DNA of 64,000 bases from Pseudomonas benzenivorans. Lineage in GTDB: Bacteria > Pseudomonadota > Gammaproteobacteria > Pseudomonadales > Pseudomonadaceae. The translations under genes and the position numbers were made by a program. Shown here piece after piece: positions 1 through 9,735 of this stretch. The stretch lies in assembly GCF_033547155.1 (NCBI RefSeq), contig NZ_CP137892.1, positions 992,001 to 1,056,000 of the forward strand. Direction: 5' to 3'. The notes beneath the pieces were generated by a model. It saw nothing but the letters and a program-made list of their open reading frames with translations. It did not search any database and was not told the origin of the DNA. Numbering within the stretch: the stretch's first letter is position 1; each line of letters starts with the position of its first letter.

Positions 1-1331
1 GGCGCACCTATATCGTCATCGACACCGGGGGTATCTCCGGCGACGAGGAGGGCATCGATGCGAAGATGGCCGAGCAGTCGCTGCAGGCCATCGAAGAGGC
101 CGATGCCGTGCTGTTCCTGGTCGATGCCCGGGCCGGGCTGTCGGCCTCCGACCAGATGATCGGCGAGCACCTGCGCAAGCGTAACAAGCACAGCTTCCTG
201 GTGATCAACAAGGTCGACAACCTCGACCCCGACCTGGCCCGTGCCGAATTCAGCCCCCTGGGCATGGGCGAGGCCCTGGCCATCGCCGGCGCTCACGGCC
301 GCGGCATCACCCAGATGCTCGAGGCGGTGCTGGGCGGCTTTCCCAAGGACGCCGGCGAGCCGGAGGAGGGCGAGGAGGCCGAAGAGGTGGCCGAGGGCGA
401 GGAAGCCAAGCGCATCCCCGGGCCCAGCGAGAAGGACGGCATCAAGCTGGCGATCATCGGCCGGCCCAACGTCGGCAAGTCGACCCTGGTCAACCGCATG
501 CTCGGCGAGGACCGGGTGATCGTCTACGACCAGGCGGGGACGACCCGGGACAGCATCTACATCCCCTTCGAGCGCGACGACGAGAAGTACACCCTGATCG
601 ACACCGCCGGCGTGCGTCGCCGCGGCAAGATCTTCGAGGCGGTGGAGAAGTTCTCGGTGGTCAAGACCCTGCAGGCCATTCAGGATTCCAACGTGGTGGT
701 GTTCGTCATGGACGCTCGCGAAGGGGTGGTCGATCACGACCTCAACCTGCTCGGCTTCGTCCTGGAGAGCGGCCGCGCCCTGGTCATCGCCCTGAACAAG
801 TGGGACGGCATGGAGCCGAGCGAGCGCGACTACGTGAAGACCGAGCTGCAGCGCCGGCTGTTCTTCGTCGATTTCGCCGACATCCACTTCATCTCGGCGC
901 TGCACGGCACCGGCGTCGGCCACCTGTACAAGTCGGTGCAGGCCTCGTTCCAGTCGGCGATCACCCGCTGGCCCACCAGCCGCCTGACCCAGATCCTCGA
1001 GGACGCGGTGCGCGAGCACCAGCCGCCGCTGGTCAACGGCCGGCGCATCAAGCTGCGCTACGCCCACCTCGGCGGCGCCAACCCGCCGCTGATCGTGATC
1101 CACGGCAACCAGGTCGAGTCGGTGCCCCGTGCCTACTCGCGTTACCTGGAGAACACCTACAGGCGCGTGCTCAAGCTGGTCGGCACGCCGATCCGCATCG
1201 AATACAAGGGCGGCGAGAACCCCTACGAGGACAAGAAGAACACCCTCACCGACCGCCAGGTGAACAAGAAGCGCCGCCTGATGAGCCACCACAAGAAGGC
1301 CGAGAAGAAGCGCAAGGACAAGAAGCGCTGA
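1..1331 (+). CDS. der: GTPase Der (EngA), 5'-truncated by window edge
   Basis: Double-GTPase needed for late 50S ribosome assembly. The frame is already open at base 3 and reads 442 residues to TGA at 1329, so roughly the first 45-50 residues (including the first P-loop) lie outside the window; E. coli Der is about 490 residues. The first G domain keeps its G3 motif DTGGISG and G4 NKVD. An acidic Glu-rich linker follows, then a complete second G domain ([20 protein letters not shown]), the KH-like C-terminal domain and a lysine-rich tail. The following aminotransferase gene is separated by a strong terminator, so it is not co-transcribed by default. Confidence 0.97.
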   Translation, partial: RTYIVIDTGGISGDEEGIDAKMAEQSLQAIEEADAVLFLVDARAGLSASDQMIGEHLRKRNKHSFLVINKVDNLDPDLARAEFSPLGMGEALAIAGAHGRGITQMLEAVLGGFPKDAGEPEEGEEAEEVAEGEEAKRIPGPSEKDGIKLAIIGRPNVGKSTLVNRMLGEDRVIVYDQAGTTRDSIYIPFERDDEKYTLIDTAGVRRRGKIFEAVEKFSVVKTLQAIQDSNVVVFVMDAREGVVDHDLNLLGFVLESGRALVIALNKWDGMEPSERDYVKTELQRRLFFVDFADIHFISALHGTGVGHLYKSVQASFQSAITRWPTSRLTQILEDAVREHQPPLVNGRRIKLRYAHLGGANPPLIVIHGNQVESVPRAYSRYLENTYRRVLKLVGTPIRIEYKGGENPYEDKKNTLTDRQVNKKRRLMSHHKKAEKKRKDKKR

Positions 1332-1356
1332 CCCCGGTCGTCCGCCACACACGGAA

Positions 1357-1377
1357 GGCGCCCGCGGGCGCCTTTTT
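1357..1377 (+). terminator. Rho-independent terminator after der
   Basis: Self-complementary GGCGCCCGCGGGCGCC followed directly by five T, 25 bases after the der stop codon. Confidence 0.85.
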
Positions 1378-1449
1378 CGTGCCCGGACGATCGGCTATCC
1401 TGCGCCCTCGACAGCGCCCGCCAGGCGCGCTGAGCCGCAGGAAGACGTC

Positions 1450-2598
1450 ATGATCACCAGCAAGCTGCCGCATGTCGGCACCACCATCTTCACCCGCATG
1501 TCCCAGCTCGCCGCCGAGACCGGCGCGCTCAACCTGTCCCAGGGCTTCCCCGATTTCGATGGGCCGCAGGCGCTGCGCGACGCCGTCGCCCGGCACATCG
1601 CCGCCGGCCACAACCAGTACGCGCCGCTGGCCGGCTTGCCGGCGTTGCGCCAGCAGGTGGCGGCGAAGATCGCCCGCAGCTATGGCCGCACGGTCGACAT
1701 GGACGGTGAGGTGACCATCGCTCCGGGTGCCACCCAGGGCATCTTCTGCGCCATCCAGACGCTGATCCGCCCGGGCGACGAGGCGATCGTCTTCGACCCC
1801 TGCTACGACAGCTACGAGCCCTCGGTGGAGTTGGCCGGCGGCCGCTGCGTGCACGTGCCCCTGGCCCTGCCGGATTTCGCCATCGACTGGCAGCGCCTGG
1901 CCGACGCCCTGAGCCCCAGGACCCGGCTGATCGTCCTCAACAGCCCGCACAACCCCAGCGGCGCGCTGATCTCCCGCGCCGATCTGGACCGGCTGGCGGC
2001 GCTGATTCGCGACCGCGACATCTACCTGATCAGCGACGAGGTCTACGAGCATCTGGTGTTCGACGGCGCGCGGCACGCCAGCGTGCTGGCCCACGAGGAG
2101 TTGTACGCGCGGGCCTTCGTGGTCAGCTCGTTCGGCAAGACCTATCACGTCACCGGCTGGAAGACCGGCTACGTGGTGGCGCCGCCGGCGCTCACCGCCG
2201 AGCTGCGCAAGGTGCACCAGTACGTCAGCTTCTGCGGCGTCACGCCGTTGCAGTGGGCCCTGGCCGACTACATGGCCGAGCACCCCGAGCATGTCGAGGA
2301 GCTGCCGGCCTTCTACCAGGCCAAGCGCGACCTGTTCTGCGACCTGCTCAAGGACTCACGCTTCAGCTTCCAGCGCGCGCCCGGTACCTATTTCCAGCTG
2401 GCCGACTATTCGGCGATCCGCGACGACCTGGACGACGTGGCCATGGCCGAGTGGCTGACCCGCGAGCACGGCGTGGCGACCATCCCGGTGTCGGTGTTCT
2501 ACCAAGAGCCGCCCAAGGACCTGCGCCTGGTGCGCTTCTGCTTCGCCAAGCGCGAGGACACCCTGCGTCAGGCCGCGGAGAAGCTATGCGCGATCTGA
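1450..2598 (+). CDS. PLP-dependent methionine/kynurenine-type aminotransferase (YbdL-like)
   Basis: Fold-type I aminotransferase of 382 residues. The PLP-binding lysine is K230 in SSFGKTYHVTGWK; NSPHNPSG (164-171) and SDEVYEHL (195-202) are the usual PLP/phosphate contacts of the class I/II family, and YAPLAGLPALR marks the YbdL / glutamine transaminase K branch. An AGGAAG ribosome site sits 6 bases before the ATG. The next gene starts inside its last codons (13-bp overlap), so the two are translationally linked. This pairing is meaningful: a transaminase that uses Met or Gln with keto acids produces an omega-amide that the neighbour can hydrolyse. Exact substrate not determinable. Confidence 0.9.
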   Translation: MITSKLPHVGTTIFTRMSQLAAETGALNLSQGFPDFDGPQALRDAVARHIAAGHNQYAPLAGLPALRQQVAAKIARSYGRTVDMDGEVTIAPGATQGIFCAIQTLIRPGDEAIVFDPCYDSYEPSVELAGGRCVHVPLALPDFAIDWQRLADALSPRTRLIVLNSPHNPSGALISRADLDRLAALIRDRDIYLISDEVYEHLVFDGARHASVLAHEELYARAFVVSSFGKTYHVTGWKTGYVVAPPALTAELRKVHQYVSFCGVTPLQWALADYMAEHPEHVEELPAFYQAKRDLFCDLLKDSRFSFQRAPGTYFQLADYSAIRDDLDDVAMAEWLTREHGVATIPVSVFYQEPPKDLRLVRFCFAKREDTLRQAAEKLCAI

Positions 2599-3380
2599 CG
2601 GCGTTACCCGATCTGCAACTGGCGTTGGTGCAGACCGAGCTGGCCTGGCACGACCCGGCGGCCAACCTCGCCCACTTCGAGTCCCTGGTGGAACAGGCCC
2701 GGGGCGCCGACCTGGTGGTGCTGCCGGAGATGTTCACGACCGGTTTCTCCATGGACTCGGCCTGCCTGGCCGAGCCGGAGGGTGGGCCGAGCAGCCAGTG
2801 GTTGCTGGCCCAGGCCGTGCGCCTGCAGGCGGTGGTGACCGGCAGCCTGATCGTCCAGGCCGCCGATGGCCGCTACCGCAACCGCTTGCTCTGGGCGCGC
2901 CCGGACGGCTCCCTGGCGCACTATGACAAGCGCCACCTGTTCCGCATGGCCGGCGAGCACAAGCACTACGCCGCGGGCGCGGAGCAGCTGCTGGTGGAGC
3001 TCAAGGGCTGGCGCATCCGCCCGCTGATCTGCTACGACCTGCGCTTCCCGGTGTGGAGTCGCGACCCGCGGGACACCGACCTGTTGCTGTACACCGCCAA
3101 CTGGCCGGCCGCGCGGCGCCATCATTGGAACCGCCTGTTGCCGGCCCGGGCGATCGAGAACCTGTGCTACGTGGCGGCGGTCAACCGCATCGGCACGGAC
3201 GGCAAGGGCCACCCCTACAGTGGCGACAGCCAGGTGCTGGATTTCCAGGGCGAAGCCTTGCTCGAGGCCGGGACGGCCGGCGGGGTGTTCCGTGTCACGC
3301 TGTCCGGCACCGACCTGGCTGCGTACCGGGAGCGCTTTCCCGCCTACCTGGATGCCGATGCCTTCGAACTGAAGCCCTAG
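2586..3380 (+). CDS. Nitrilase-superfamily amidohydrolase, omega-amidase type (YafV-like)
   Basis: 264 residues. The nitrilase catalytic triad is visible: E48 (LPEMFTTGF), K115 (YDKRHLFRM) and C149 (LICYDLRFPVW). Family members hydrolyse 2-oxoglutaramate or 2-oxosuccinamate produced by glutamine/asparagine or methionine transamination. The ATG start overlaps the end of the aminotransferase gene by 13 bp; this is the first start that gives the family's usual short N-terminus. Together the two genes resemble the glutaminase-II/methionine-salvage pair (aminotransferase plus omega-amidase). Cytosolic, no signal peptide. Function is by family and context; substrate not proven. Confidence 0.88.
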   Translation: MRDLTALPDLQLALVQTELAWHDPAANLAHFESLVEQARGADLVVLPEMFTTGFSMDSACLAEPEGGPSSQWLLAQAVRLQAVVTGSLIVQAADGRYRNRLLWARPDGSLAHYDKRHLFRMAGEHKHYAAGAEQLLVELKGWRIRPLICYDLRFPVWSRDPRDTDLLLYTANWPAARRHHWNRLLPARAIENLCYVAAVNRIGTDGKGHPYSGDSQVLDFQGEALLEAGTAGGVFRVTLSGTDLAAYRERFPAYLDADAFELKP

Positions 3381-3407
3381 CCTGGGTCGAGCGCAACGAT
3401 ACCCAGG
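3381..3407. repeat. REP-like dyad
   Basis: CCTGGGT...ACCCAGG with the core TCGAGCGCAACGAT between the arms. It resembles the short 'GGGT-cgctgcgct-ACCC' palindromes scattered between Pseudomonas genes, as I remember them. Only one copy is seen in this window. Confidence 0.4.
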
Positions 3408-3436
3408 TTCGATGAGGGTCGCTACGCACGAAAACG

Positions 3437-3463
3437 ACAACGCCGGGCTGTGCCCGGCGTTGT
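3437..3463 (-). terminator. Terminator between convergent amidase gene and leuA
   Basis: Perfect 12-bp stem ACAACGCCGGGC / GCCCGGCGTTGT with a 3-base loop. Read on the minus strand it is followed by CGTTTT, so it serves leuA best; it could also stop transcription from the left. Confidence 0.75.
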
Positions 3464-3484
3464 TCTCTCTGGCCGAGTCGCGCC

Positions 3485-5155
3485 TCAGGCGGCCTGGGCC
3501 TCGACCTGCTTCAGGGCGCGGTTCAGCGCGCTGAACAGGGCGCGGAAGCTGGCCGTGGTCAGGTTCTCGTCGATGCCCACGCCGTGCAGCGCACGGCCGC
3601 CGTCCACGCGCAGCTCGATGTAGGCCGCAGCCTTTGCATTGGTGCCGGCGCCGATGGCGTGCTCGCTGTAGTCCATGATCTCCACGGCTACCGGCAGGCC
3701 GGCCACCAGGGCCTCAAGGGGGCCCTTGCCGATGCCGCGCCAGTGCTGGCTGTCGCCGCCGGCGAGGACTTCCACGTCCACCGCGCTGGTACCGTTCTCT
3801 TCCTGCAGGCGATGGCCCTTGAGCGCATAGGGCGCGCGGGCCTGCAGGTACTCGCGGTCGAACAGCTGGTAGATCTGCGCGGCGGTCATCTCCAGGCCGA
3901 GGCGGTCGGTTTCCTTCTGCACCACCTGGCTGAACTCGATCTGCATGCGCCGCGGCAGGCTGATGCCGTATTCCTGCTCCAGCAAGTAGGTGATGCCGCC
4001 CTTGCCGGACTGGCTGTTGACGCGGATCACCGCCTCGTAGCTGCGGCCGATGTCGGCCGGGTCGATCGGCAGGTAGGGCACTTCCCAGACGCCGTCCGGG
4101 TCCTGCTGGGCGAAGCCCTTGCGGATGGCGTCCTGGTGCGAGCCGGAGAAGGCGGTGTGGACCAGGTCGCCGACATAGGGGTGGCGCGGGTGCACCGGGA
4201 TCTGGTTGCACTCCTCGACCACCTTGCGCACCGCGTCGATGTCGGAGAAGTCCAGGCCCGGGTGGATGCCCTGGGTGTAGAGGTTCAGCGCCAGGTTGAC
4301 CAGATCGACGTTGCCGGTGCGCTCGCCATTGCCGAACAGGCAGCCTTCGACGCGATCGGCGCCGGCCAGCAGGCCCAGTTCGCTGGCGGCCACGCCGGTG
4401 CCGCGGTCGTTGTGGGTATGCAGACTGATCAGCACGCTGTCGCGGCGGCCGATATGACGGCAGAACCACTCGATCTGGTCGGCGTAGACGTTGGGCGTGG
4501 ACACTTCGACTGTGGCCGGCAGGTTGAGGATGGCTTTGTTCTCAGGGGTCGGCTGCCACACGTCGAGCACCGCGTCGCAGACCTCGACGGCGAACTCCAG
4601 CTCGGTGGAGGTGAAGATCTCCGGCGAGTACTGGAAGGTCCACTGGGTCTGCGGCTGCCGGGCGGCCAGGTCCTTGATGATGCGCGCGGCATTGACCGCG
4701 ATGTTCACCACCCCGGCCTTGTCCTGGTTGAAGACGATGCGGCGGAACGACGGCGCGGTGGCGTTGTAGACGTGGACGATGGCCCGCTTCGCACCCTTGA
4801 GCGACTCGAAGGTGCGGCTGATCAGGTCTTCGCGGGCCTGGGTCAGCACCTGGATGGTGGTGTCCTCGGGGATGTGGCCGCCCTCGATCAGCTCGCGGAC
4901 GAAGTCGAAGTCGGTCTGCGAGGCCGAGGGGAAGCCCACCTCGATCTGCTTGATGCCGACCTGCACCAGGGTCTTGAAGAAGCGCATTTTCTTCTGCGCG
5001 TCCATCGGCTCGATCAGCGACTGGTTGCCGTCGCGCAGGTCAGAGCTGCACCAGACCGGCACTTCGGTGATGGTCTTCGACGGCCAGGTGCGGTCGGGCA
5101 GGTCGATCGGGGCGAAAGCACGGTACTTGCCGGAGGGGTCTTTGAGCATGCTCAT
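3485..5155 (-). CDS. leuA: 2-isopropylmalate synthase (long form)
   Basis: First committed enzyme of leucine biosynthesis: acetyl-CoA plus 2-ketoisovalerate. 556 residues from the chosen start. The catalytic HMGL-like TIM barrel begins with [10 protein letters not shown]; metal/active-site residues are seen in [11 protein letters not shown] and [10 protein letters not shown], and the C-terminal leucine-feedback domain contains the [14 protein letters not shown] stretch. An in-frame ATG 27 bases upstream exists, but an AAGGA site 7 bases before 5155 and the Pseudomonas-typical N-terminus MSMLKDPS favour this start. A leucine-rich leader ORF lies 68 bases upstream on the same strand, pointing to control by leucine supply. 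Confidence 0.96.
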   Translation of the reverse strand: MSMLKDPSGKYRAFAPIDLPDRTWPSKTITEVPVWCSSDLRDGNQSLIEPMDAQKKMRFFKTLVQVGIKQIEVGFPSASQTDFDFVRELIEGGHIPEDTTIQVLTQAREDLISRTFESLKGAKRAIVHVYNATAPSFRRIVFNQDKAGVVNIAVNAARIIKDLAARQPQTQWTFQYSPEIFTSTELEFAVEVCDAVLDVWQPTPENKAILNLPATVEVSTPNVYADQIEWFCRHIGRRDSVLISLHTHNDRGTGVAASELGLLAGADRVEGCLFGNGERTGNVDLVNLALNLYTQGIHPGLDFSDIDAVRKVVEECNQIPVHPRHPYVGDLVHTAFSGSHQDAIRKGFAQQDPDGVWEVPYLPIDPADIGRSYEAVIRVNSQSGKGGITYLLEQEYGISLPRRMQIEFSQVVQKETDRLGLEMTAAQIYQLFDREYLQARAPYALKGHRLQEENGTSAVDVEVLAGGDSQHWRGIGKGPLEALVAGLPVAVEIMDYSEHAIGAGTNAKAAAYIELRVDGGRALHGVGIDENLTTASFRALFSALNRALKQVEAQAA

Positions 5156-5223
5156 GGGGAAGTCCTTGTTGGCGGCGGCCACGGAGGGGCCAGGCAGAAT
5201 CGGCGGAAACAGGCGAAGGGGCG

Positions 5224-5301
5224 CTAGCCACGCAGTCGCTGGCTGACCAGGCAGAGGTTGGCGTGTTGCCGCAGGAGGAAGAGGGTATGGGTAGCCTTCA
5301 T
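5224..5301 (-). CDS. Leucine-rich leader peptide upstream of leuA (leuL-like)
   Basis: Short ORF of 25 codons, ATG to TAG, too short for ordinary gene finding. It contains six leucines, including the run TLFLL, then the patch [14 protein letters not shown]; three of the six leucine codons are CTC, less used here than CTG. Its stop lies 68 bases before the leuA ATG. A possible promoter TTGCCA-17-TAGGGT lies almost on top of the ATG, so the mRNA could have a very short or no 5' leader. I see no G/C hairpin with a T-run between this ORF and leuA, so control, if real, may be translational or Rho-dependent instead of classical attenuation. Confidence 0.6.
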   Translation of the reverse strand: MKATHTLFLLRQHANLCLVSQRLRG

Positions 5302-5728
5302 GGCGTTAACCCTATCCATAGAGGTTAAAGATGGCAAGTGTTGCTGAAAAATTGGAATTATTTGTCTTTTTGGTTGGGGTGTTGGTGTTTTATTGCGTGG
5401 ATATTCGTTTGTGCTGTCGAGGATTGCGCGCCGTCATCGTCCGGGTTATGGCGACCTGTTGGCCGTGCTCGCATTGATTATTGGCACCGCGGGCCGCTCG
5501 CTGCCTGGCCCGGCCCGGCGATCACGGCCCTGCCGGGCGGCACCGAACGTCCCCGCGCCGCCCGCCAATTAGCGCCGCCCTGGCGCAACAGCTGCCTCGC
5601 AACTGGTTCTATCTGGGCCTTTCGCCCGACTCCTACTCTAGCCCCAAGCCAGCCGCCCTCAGGCGCGCCGCGCTGCTTCGCTCGACTTGCCTCACTGACT
5701 CCACACAACAACAACGGGAGAGATCGGC
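5302..5728. other. Intergenic region between leuA leader and ald
   Basis: 427 bases without a convincing gene. The left third (about 5335-5420) is AT-rich compared with its surroundings and probably carries the divergent promoters. The right part is C-rich and ends in GGGAGAG, the ribosome site of ald. A 139-codon open frame here has no homology that I recognise and runs through the ald start. I looked for a sigma-54 site; TTGGCACCGCGGGCCGC near 5480 lacks the -12 TTGC. Confidence 0.6.
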
Positions 5729-6841
5729 ATGCTAATTGGAGTTCCGCAAGAGATTAAGAACCACGAGTACCGCGTCGGTATGGTGCCGGCCAGTGTCCAG
5801 GAGTTGACTAGCCGCGGTCATGCGGTGCTGGTGCAGACCCAGGCCGGCGCCAGCATCGGCTTCAGCGACGACGACTACCGAGCCGCCGGCGCCAGCATCG
5901 CCGCCACTGCCGAGGAGGTGTTCGCCAAGGCCGAGATGATCGTCAAGGTCAAGGAGCCCCAGGCCTGCGAGCGCAAGCAGTTGCGCCGCGACCAGCTGCT
6001 GTTCACCTACCTGCATCTGGCGCCGGATCGCCAGCAGACCCTCGACCTGCTGGAGAGCGGCGCCACCTGCATCGCCTACGAGACCGTGACCTCCAGCCGC
6101 GGCGGCCTGCCGCTGCTGGCGCCGATGTCGGAAGTGGCCGGGCGCATGTCGATCCAGGCCGGCGCCGCCTGCCTGGAGAAGTCCCGCGGCGGCCGCGGCG
6201 TGCTGCTCGGCGGTGTGCCGGGCGTGGAGCCGGCCAAGGTGGTGATCCTCGGCGGCGGCGTGGTCGGCTCCAACGCCGCGCGCATGGCCCTGGGCCTGGG
6301 CGCCCAGGTGGTGGTGCTGGACCGCAGCATCGAGGTGCTGCGCCGCCTGGTCGGCGAATTCGGCACCCAGTTGCAGACGGTGCTGTCGACCCGCGCGGAA
6401 CTGGAAGAACACGTGCTGTCCGCCGACCTGGTGATCGGCGGCGTGCTGATCCCCGGTGCCGCCGCGCCCAAGCTGGTCAGTGCCGAGATGGTGCGCGCCA
6501 TGAAGCCGGGCTCGGCGGTGGTCGACGTGGCTATCGACCAGGGCGGCTGCTTCGAGACCTCTCGTGCCACCACCCACCAGGAACCGACCTACCTGGTCGA
6601 CGGCGTGGTGCACTACTGCGTGGCCAACATGCCCGGCGCGGTAGCCCGCACCTCCACCCTGGCGCTGAACAACGCCACCCTGCCGCACATCGTCGCCCTG
6701 GCCGACCTGGGCTGGGAGGAGGCGCTGCGCCGCGACCCGCACCTGGCCAACGGCCTGAATATCCATGCCGGGCAGATCACCTGTCCGGAAGTGGCCGAGG
6801 CCCTCGGCTACCCCTGTGCCCCCATGCCCCTGACCAACTGA
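5729..6841 (+). CDS. ald: Alanine dehydrogenase
   Basis: NAD-dependent L-alanine to pyruvate plus ammonium. 370 residues, full family length. N-terminus [17 protein letters not shown] carries the substrate-binding R15; K75 (VKVKEP) and H96 (YLHLA) are the substrate/catalytic residues; [17 protein letters not shown] is the Rossmann motif; DVAIDQGGC holds the catalytic aspartate. It is followed 61 bases later by xsc. In taurine-degrading bacteria Ald regenerates pyruvate from the alanine formed by taurine:pyruvate aminotransferase (Tpa), so its place before xsc-pta strongly suggests that role. No tpa gene is in the window. Confidence 0.96.
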   Translation: MLIGVPQEIKNHEYRVGMVPASVQELTSRGHAVLVQTQAGASIGFSDDDYRAAGASIAATAEEVFAKAEMIVKVKEPQACERKQLRRDQLLFTYLHLAPDRQQTLDLLESGATCIAYETVTSSRGGLPLLAPMSEVAGRMSIQAGAACLEKSRGGRGVLLGGVPGVEPAKVVILGGGVVGSNAARMALGLGAQVVVLDRSIEVLRRLVGEFGTQLQTVLSTRAELEEHVLSADLVIGGVLIPGAAAPKLVSAEMVRAMKPGSAVVDVAIDQGGCFETSRATTHQEPTYLVDGVVHYCVANMPGAVARTSTLALNNATLPHIVALADLGWEEALRRDPHLANGLNIHAGQITCPEVAEALGYPCAPMPLTN

Positions 6842-6902
6842 GGCTCGCCAGCCGATTGCCCGGCGGCCCGGCCGCCGTACCCCAAACGAGAGGAAACAAG
6901 AC

Positions 6903-8663
6903 ATGCCACGTATGACCCCCAGCGAAGCCCTGGTAGAAACCCTGGTCGCCAACGGCGTCACCGACATCTTCGGCATCATGGGCTCGGCCTTCATGGATGC
7001 GATGGACATCTTCGCCCCGGCCGGTATCCGCTTCATTCCGGTGGTCCACGAGCAGGGCGCCGGGCACATGGCCGACGGCTACGCTCGCGTCAGCGGCCGT
7101 CACGGCGTGTGCATCGCGCAGAACGGCCCGGGCATCACCAACTTCGTCACCGCCGTGGCCGCCGCCTACTGGGCGCACAGCCCGGTGGTGGTGATCACCC
7201 CGGAAACCGGCTCCATGAGCCAGGGCCTGGGCGGTTTCCAGGAGGCCCAGCAGCTGCCGTTCTTCGAGACCATCACCAAGTACCAGGGGCATGTCGCCAA
7301 CCCGGCACGCATGGCCGAGCTGACCGCGCGCTGCTTCGACCGCGCCATGCTGGAGAACGGTCCGACCCAGCTGAACATCCCGCGCGACTTCTTCTACGGT
7401 GACATCAACGTCGAGATCCCCGCACCGATCCGCATCGAGCGCAGCGCCGGCGGTGCCCAGAGCCTGGCCGAGGCAGCGGCGCTGCTGGCCGGCGCGCAGA
7501 ACCCGGTGATCATCTCCGGCGGCGGCGTGGTCATGGGTGATGCGGTGGCCGAATGCCAGGCGCTGGCCGAGTACCTCGGCGCGCCGGTGGTCAACAGCTA
7601 CCTGCACAACGACTCCTTCCCGGCCAGCCACCCGCTGTGGTGCGGCCCGCTCGGCTACCAGGGCTCCAAGGCGGCGATGAAGCTGCTGTCGCGCGCCGAC
7701 GTGGTGCTGGCCCTGGGCACCCGCCTGGGCCCGTTCGGCACCCTGCCGCAGCACGGCCTGGACTACTGGCCGAAGCAGGCCAAGGTGATCCAGATCGACT
7801 GCGATCCGAAGATGCTCGGCCTGGTGAAGAAGATCACCGTGGGCATCTGCGGCGACGCCAAGGCGGCGGCCGCCGATCTGCTCGGGCGCCTGGAGAATCT
7901 GACGGTGAGCTGCCTGGAGAACAAGGGCGCGCGGGCCGAGGAAATCGCCCTGGAGAAGGCCAACTGGGAAGCCGAACTGAACGCCTGGATCCATGAGAAG
8001 GACGAATACTCCCTGGACATGATCAAGGAGCAGAGCGGCGAGGCGGGCAACTACCTGCACCCGCGCCAGGTGCTGCGCGAGCTGGAGAAGGCCATGCCGG
8101 CCGACGCCATGGTCTCCACCGACATCGGCAACATCAACTCGGTGTCCAACAGTTACCTGCGTTTCGAGCAGCCGCGTTCGTTCTTCGCCGCCATGAGCTT
8201 CGGCAACTGCGGCTATGCGCTGCCGACCATCATCGGCGCCAAGGTCGCCGCGCCGCACCGCACCGCCATCTCCTACGCCGGCGACGGCGCCTGGGGCATG
8301 TCGATGATGGAGATCATGACCTGCGTGCGCGAGAACATCCCGGTCACCTCCATCGTCTTCCACAACCGCCAGTGGGGCGCGGAGAAGAAGAACCAGGTGG
8401 ACTTCTACAACCGCCGCTTCGTCGCCGGCGACCTGGAGAACCAGAGCTTCGCCGGCATCGCCCGCTCCATGGGCGCCGAAGGCGTCACCGTCGACCGCCT
8501 GGAAGACGTCGGCCCGGCGCTGAAGGCCGCCTGCGAGGCGCAGAAGGCCGGCAAGACCACGGTGATCGAGATCATGTGCACCCGCGAGCTGGGCGATCCG
8601 TTCCGCCGCGATGCGCTGTCCAAGCCGGTGCGCTTCCTGGAGAAGTACAAGGACTACGTCTGA
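6903..8663 (+). CDS. xsc: Sulfoacetaldehyde acetyltransferase
   Basis: Thiamine-diphosphate enzyme of 586 residues that splits sulfoacetaldehyde with phosphate into sulfite and acetyl phosphate. The N-terminal HEQGAGHMADGYAR holds the ThDP-activating glutamate; the C-terminal ThDP/Mg motif runs from GDGAWGM to HNRQWGAEKKNQ. The Xsc-typical opening is MTPSEALVETLVANGV and FGIMGSAFMDAMD. Ribosome site GAGAGGAAAC before the ATG. Location between ald and a short phosphotransacetylase gene is the classic sulfonate-dissimilation arrangement, and it supports Xsc over acetolactate synthase, which it resembles in fold. Confidence 0.96.
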   Translation: MPRMTPSEALVETLVANGVTDIFGIMGSAFMDAMDIFAPAGIRFIPVVHEQGAGHMADGYARVSGRHGVCIAQNGPGITNFVTAVAAAYWAHSPVVVITPETGSMSQGLGGFQEAQQLPFFETITKYQGHVANPARMAELTARCFDRAMLENGPTQLNIPRDFFYGDINVEIPAPIRIERSAGGAQSLAEAAALLAGAQNPVIISGGGVVMGDAVAECQALAEYLGAPVVNSYLHNDSFPASHPLWCGPLGYQGSKAAMKLLSRADVVLALGTRLGPFGTLPQHGLDYWPKQAKVIQIDCDPKMLGLVKKITVGICGDAKAAAADLLGRLENLTVSCLENKGARAEEIALEKANWEAELNAWIHEKDEYSLDMIKEQSGEAGNYLHPRQVLRELEKAMPADAMVSTDIGNINSVSNSYLRFEQPRSFFAAMSFGNCGYALPTIIGAKVAAPHRTAISYAGDGAWGMSMMEIMTCVRENIPVTSIVFHNRQWGAEKKNQVDFYNRRFVAGDLENQSFAGIARSMGAEGVTVDRLEDVGPALKAACEAQKAGKTTVIEIMCTRELGDPFRRDALSKPVRFLEKYKDYV

Positions 8664-8671
8664 GTCGCCGC

Positions 8672-8695
8672 GGTGACCGGCCCGCGCCGGTCACC
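8672..8695. other. Intercistronic hairpin between xsc and pta
   Basis: Perfect 10-bp stem GGTGACCGGC / GCCGGTCACC with a CCGC loop, no T-run after it. More likely an mRNA-stabilising or partial-attenuation structure than a full terminator. Confidence 0.6.
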
Positions 8696-8769
8696 CGCAG
8701 CTGGCAACACTGCAGCGGCGTCTTCGGGCGCCGTTGTGGCTTCGACCGCGAACCATCGGGAATTCAAGC

Positions 8770-9720
8770 ATGTTGAGCACTATTCCACGGGAGTGTCCGG
8801 CGTTTCTCCTCGAGCGGGCCAAGGCCCTGCCGCGGGTGGTCACGGCGGTGGTCAACCCGGTCAACCAGTTGAGCCTGGAAAGCGCCAGGCAGGCCAGCGA
8901 CCAGGGCCTGATCGAGCCGGTGCTGGTCGGCGACCCGGCGCAGATCCGCGCCCAGGCCGAGGCCATCGACTGGGACCTGCACGACCTGCGCCTCCTGGCC
9001 GCCGCCGACGAAGGGCAGAGCGCCGAGCTGGCCTGCGCCCTGGCCGGCGCCGGGGAGGCGGCGGCGCTGATGAAGGGCCATCTGCACACCGATGCCCTGT
9101 TGCGCGCGGTACTCAAGCGCGAGGCCGGGCTGCGCACCGCCAGCCGCCTCAGCCATGTGTTCCACATGACCCTGCCGGGCAGCGACAAGGCGCTGTCGAT
9201 CACCGATGCGGTGATCAACGTGCAGCCGACCCTAGTCGACAAGATCCACATCGCCCAGAACGCCATCGAACTGATGCACGCCCTGGGCTACCAGCTGCCG
9301 CGCATGGCGGTGCTCTCCGGTACCGAGGAGGTGACACGCAGCATGCCCTCCAGCCAGGACGCCGCGGAGCTGGTCAAGCTGGCGGCCATCGGCGCCCTGC
9401 GCGGCGCCTGCGTCGAGGGGCCGCTGGCCTTCGACAATGCGGTGTCGCTGGAGGCGGCGCGGATCAAGGGCATCGGCGGGCAGGTGGCGGGCAATGCCGA
9501 CATCCTGTTGGTGCCGAATCTGGAGGCCGGCAACATGCTGTTCAAGCAGATGGTGTACTTCATGAGCGCCACCGCCGCCGGCCTGGTGCTGGGGGCACGG
9601 GTGCCGATCATCCTGACCTCGCGCGCCGACCCGCTGGAGGCGCGCCTGGCCTCCTGCGCCCTGGCCTCCATCTTCATCGACCATCGCCAGCAGGCGCAGG
9701 CTCGCGCCCTGGCCCACTGA
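8770..9720 (+). CDS. pta: Short phosphate acetyltransferase of the sulfonate operon
   Basis: 316 residues, only the PTA_PTB catalytic domain, without the N-terminal domains of full-length Pta. Converts acetyl phosphate, the Xsc product, to acetyl-CoA. Family landmarks: AVVNPVNQLSLESA near the N-terminus, MKGHLHTDALLRAVL, RLSHVFHM, GPLAFDNAVS and the C-terminal GNADILLVPNLEAGNML. The ATG at 8770 is chosen because it gives the family start; an upstream in-frame ATG at 8734 adds twelve residues that are not family-like. The ribosome site (GGGA) is weak, perhaps coupled to the hairpin region upstream. A second, full-length pta is at 59.9-61.9 kb. Confidence 0.92.
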   Translation: MLSTIPRECPAFLLERAKALPRVVTAVVNPVNQLSLESARQASDQGLIEPVLVGDPAQIRAQAEAIDWDLHDLRLLAAADEGQSAELACALAGAGEAAALMKGHLHTDALLRAVLKREAGLRTASRLSHVFHMTLPGSDKALSITDAVINVQPTLVDKIHIAQNAIELMHALGYQLPRMAVLSGTEEVTRSMPSSQDAAELVKLAAIGALRGACVEGPLAFDNAVSLEAARIKGIGGQVAGNADILLVPNLEAGNMLFKQMVYFMSATAAGLVLGARVPIILTSRADPLEARLASCALASIFIDHRQQAQARALAH

Positions 9721-9735
9721 CCGAGGAGCAACCGC

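Noticed and set aside
3584..5227. 547-codon plus-strand open frame
   Set aside because: It is the antisense of leuA in a high-GC region and has no recognisable domain.
5470..5500. Sigma-54 promoter of ald
   Set aside because: TTGGCAC is present but the TTGC element at correct spacing is missing.
5338..5757. 139-codon open frame upstream of ald
   Set aside because: Overlaps the ald start and shows no ribosome site or similarity; kept only as intergenic sequence.
6777..8363. 528-codon minus-strand open frame
   Set aside because: Antisense of xsc, no domain.
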